A stretch of 6,086 bases of DNA, from the NCBI GenBank assembly GCA_964561825.1, contig CAZLSB010000246.1, positions 1 to 6,086 on the forward strand, in the 5' to 3' direction. Shown here piece after piece: positions 6,077 through 6,086 of this stretch. Numbering within the stretch: the first letter of the stretch is position 1; every line of letters starts with the position of its first letter. Origin of the DNA: JADKFD01 sp964561825. Its GTDB lineage: Bacteria; Pseudomonadota; Gammaproteobacteria; Xanthomonadales; SZUA-5. The translations under genes were made by a program, and so were the position numbers. Below the pieces are notes generated by a model, which was given only the letters and a program-made list of their open reading frames with translations, did not search any database and was not told the origin of the DNA.

Positions 6077-6086
6077 TGACGAACGA

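Larger units (their letters stand above)
5751..6086. other. 336-bp upstream region of the stress-protein gene, mostly repeats
   Basis: No gene is recognised to the right edge. Positions 5751-5865 form the leader and probable promoter region of the stress-protein gene; no strong -35/-10 pair was found. Positions 5866-5952 are a repeat end (copy C) and 5954-6076 a second inverted-repeat unit. The last 10 bp are unassigned. Confidence 0.55.

Overview
The window looks like a chromosomal segment of a GC-rich (roughly 60%) proteobacterium, most likely a betaproteobacterium of the Burkholderiales type. That placement is an inference from codon use, from the DNA-repair gene cluster, and from small palindromic repeats of a kind common in that group; no rRNA or marker gene here fixes it. 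All four recognisable genes lie on the minus strand, so the transcription order runs from right to left.

Positions 5235-5750 encode a small pyridoxamine-5'-phosphate-oxidase-like (split-barrel, general stress protein 26 type) protein with its own ribosome binding site. Positions 4603 down to 1 carry three genes of the ligase-associated DNA damage response cluster: a metallo-beta-lactamase-fold exonuclease (3566-4603), an ATP-dependent DNA ligase (1887-3569; its ATG overlaps the exonuclease stop as ATGA) and the N-terminal 517 codons of an Lhr-Core-type DEXH helicase (start 1551, running off the left edge). In other bacteria this set also includes a metallophosphoesterase endonuclease (MPE), which would be expected just beyond the left edge. 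Together the products would be expected to unwind, trim and seal damaged DNA.

The intergenic spaces are not plain. A repeat family with ends beginning CTAGCAGCCTG appears three times: a 55-bp palindromic copy 10 nt after the ligase stop (1822-1876), a 255-bp copy with inverted ends upstream of the exonuclease (4705-4959), and a single 87-bp end upstream of the stress-protein gene (5866-5952). Next to the last one is a different 123-bp unit with perfect 12-bp inverted ends (5954-6076). These look like small non-autonomous mobile elements (MITE- or REP-like). The 55-bp copy is placed so that it could act as a terminator or mRNA-processing hairpin separating exo-lig from the helicase.

There are no tRNAs, rRNAs, CRISPR arrays or transposase genes. 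I see no wholly new protein system. The most unusual content is the repeat family and its placement around a repair operon.
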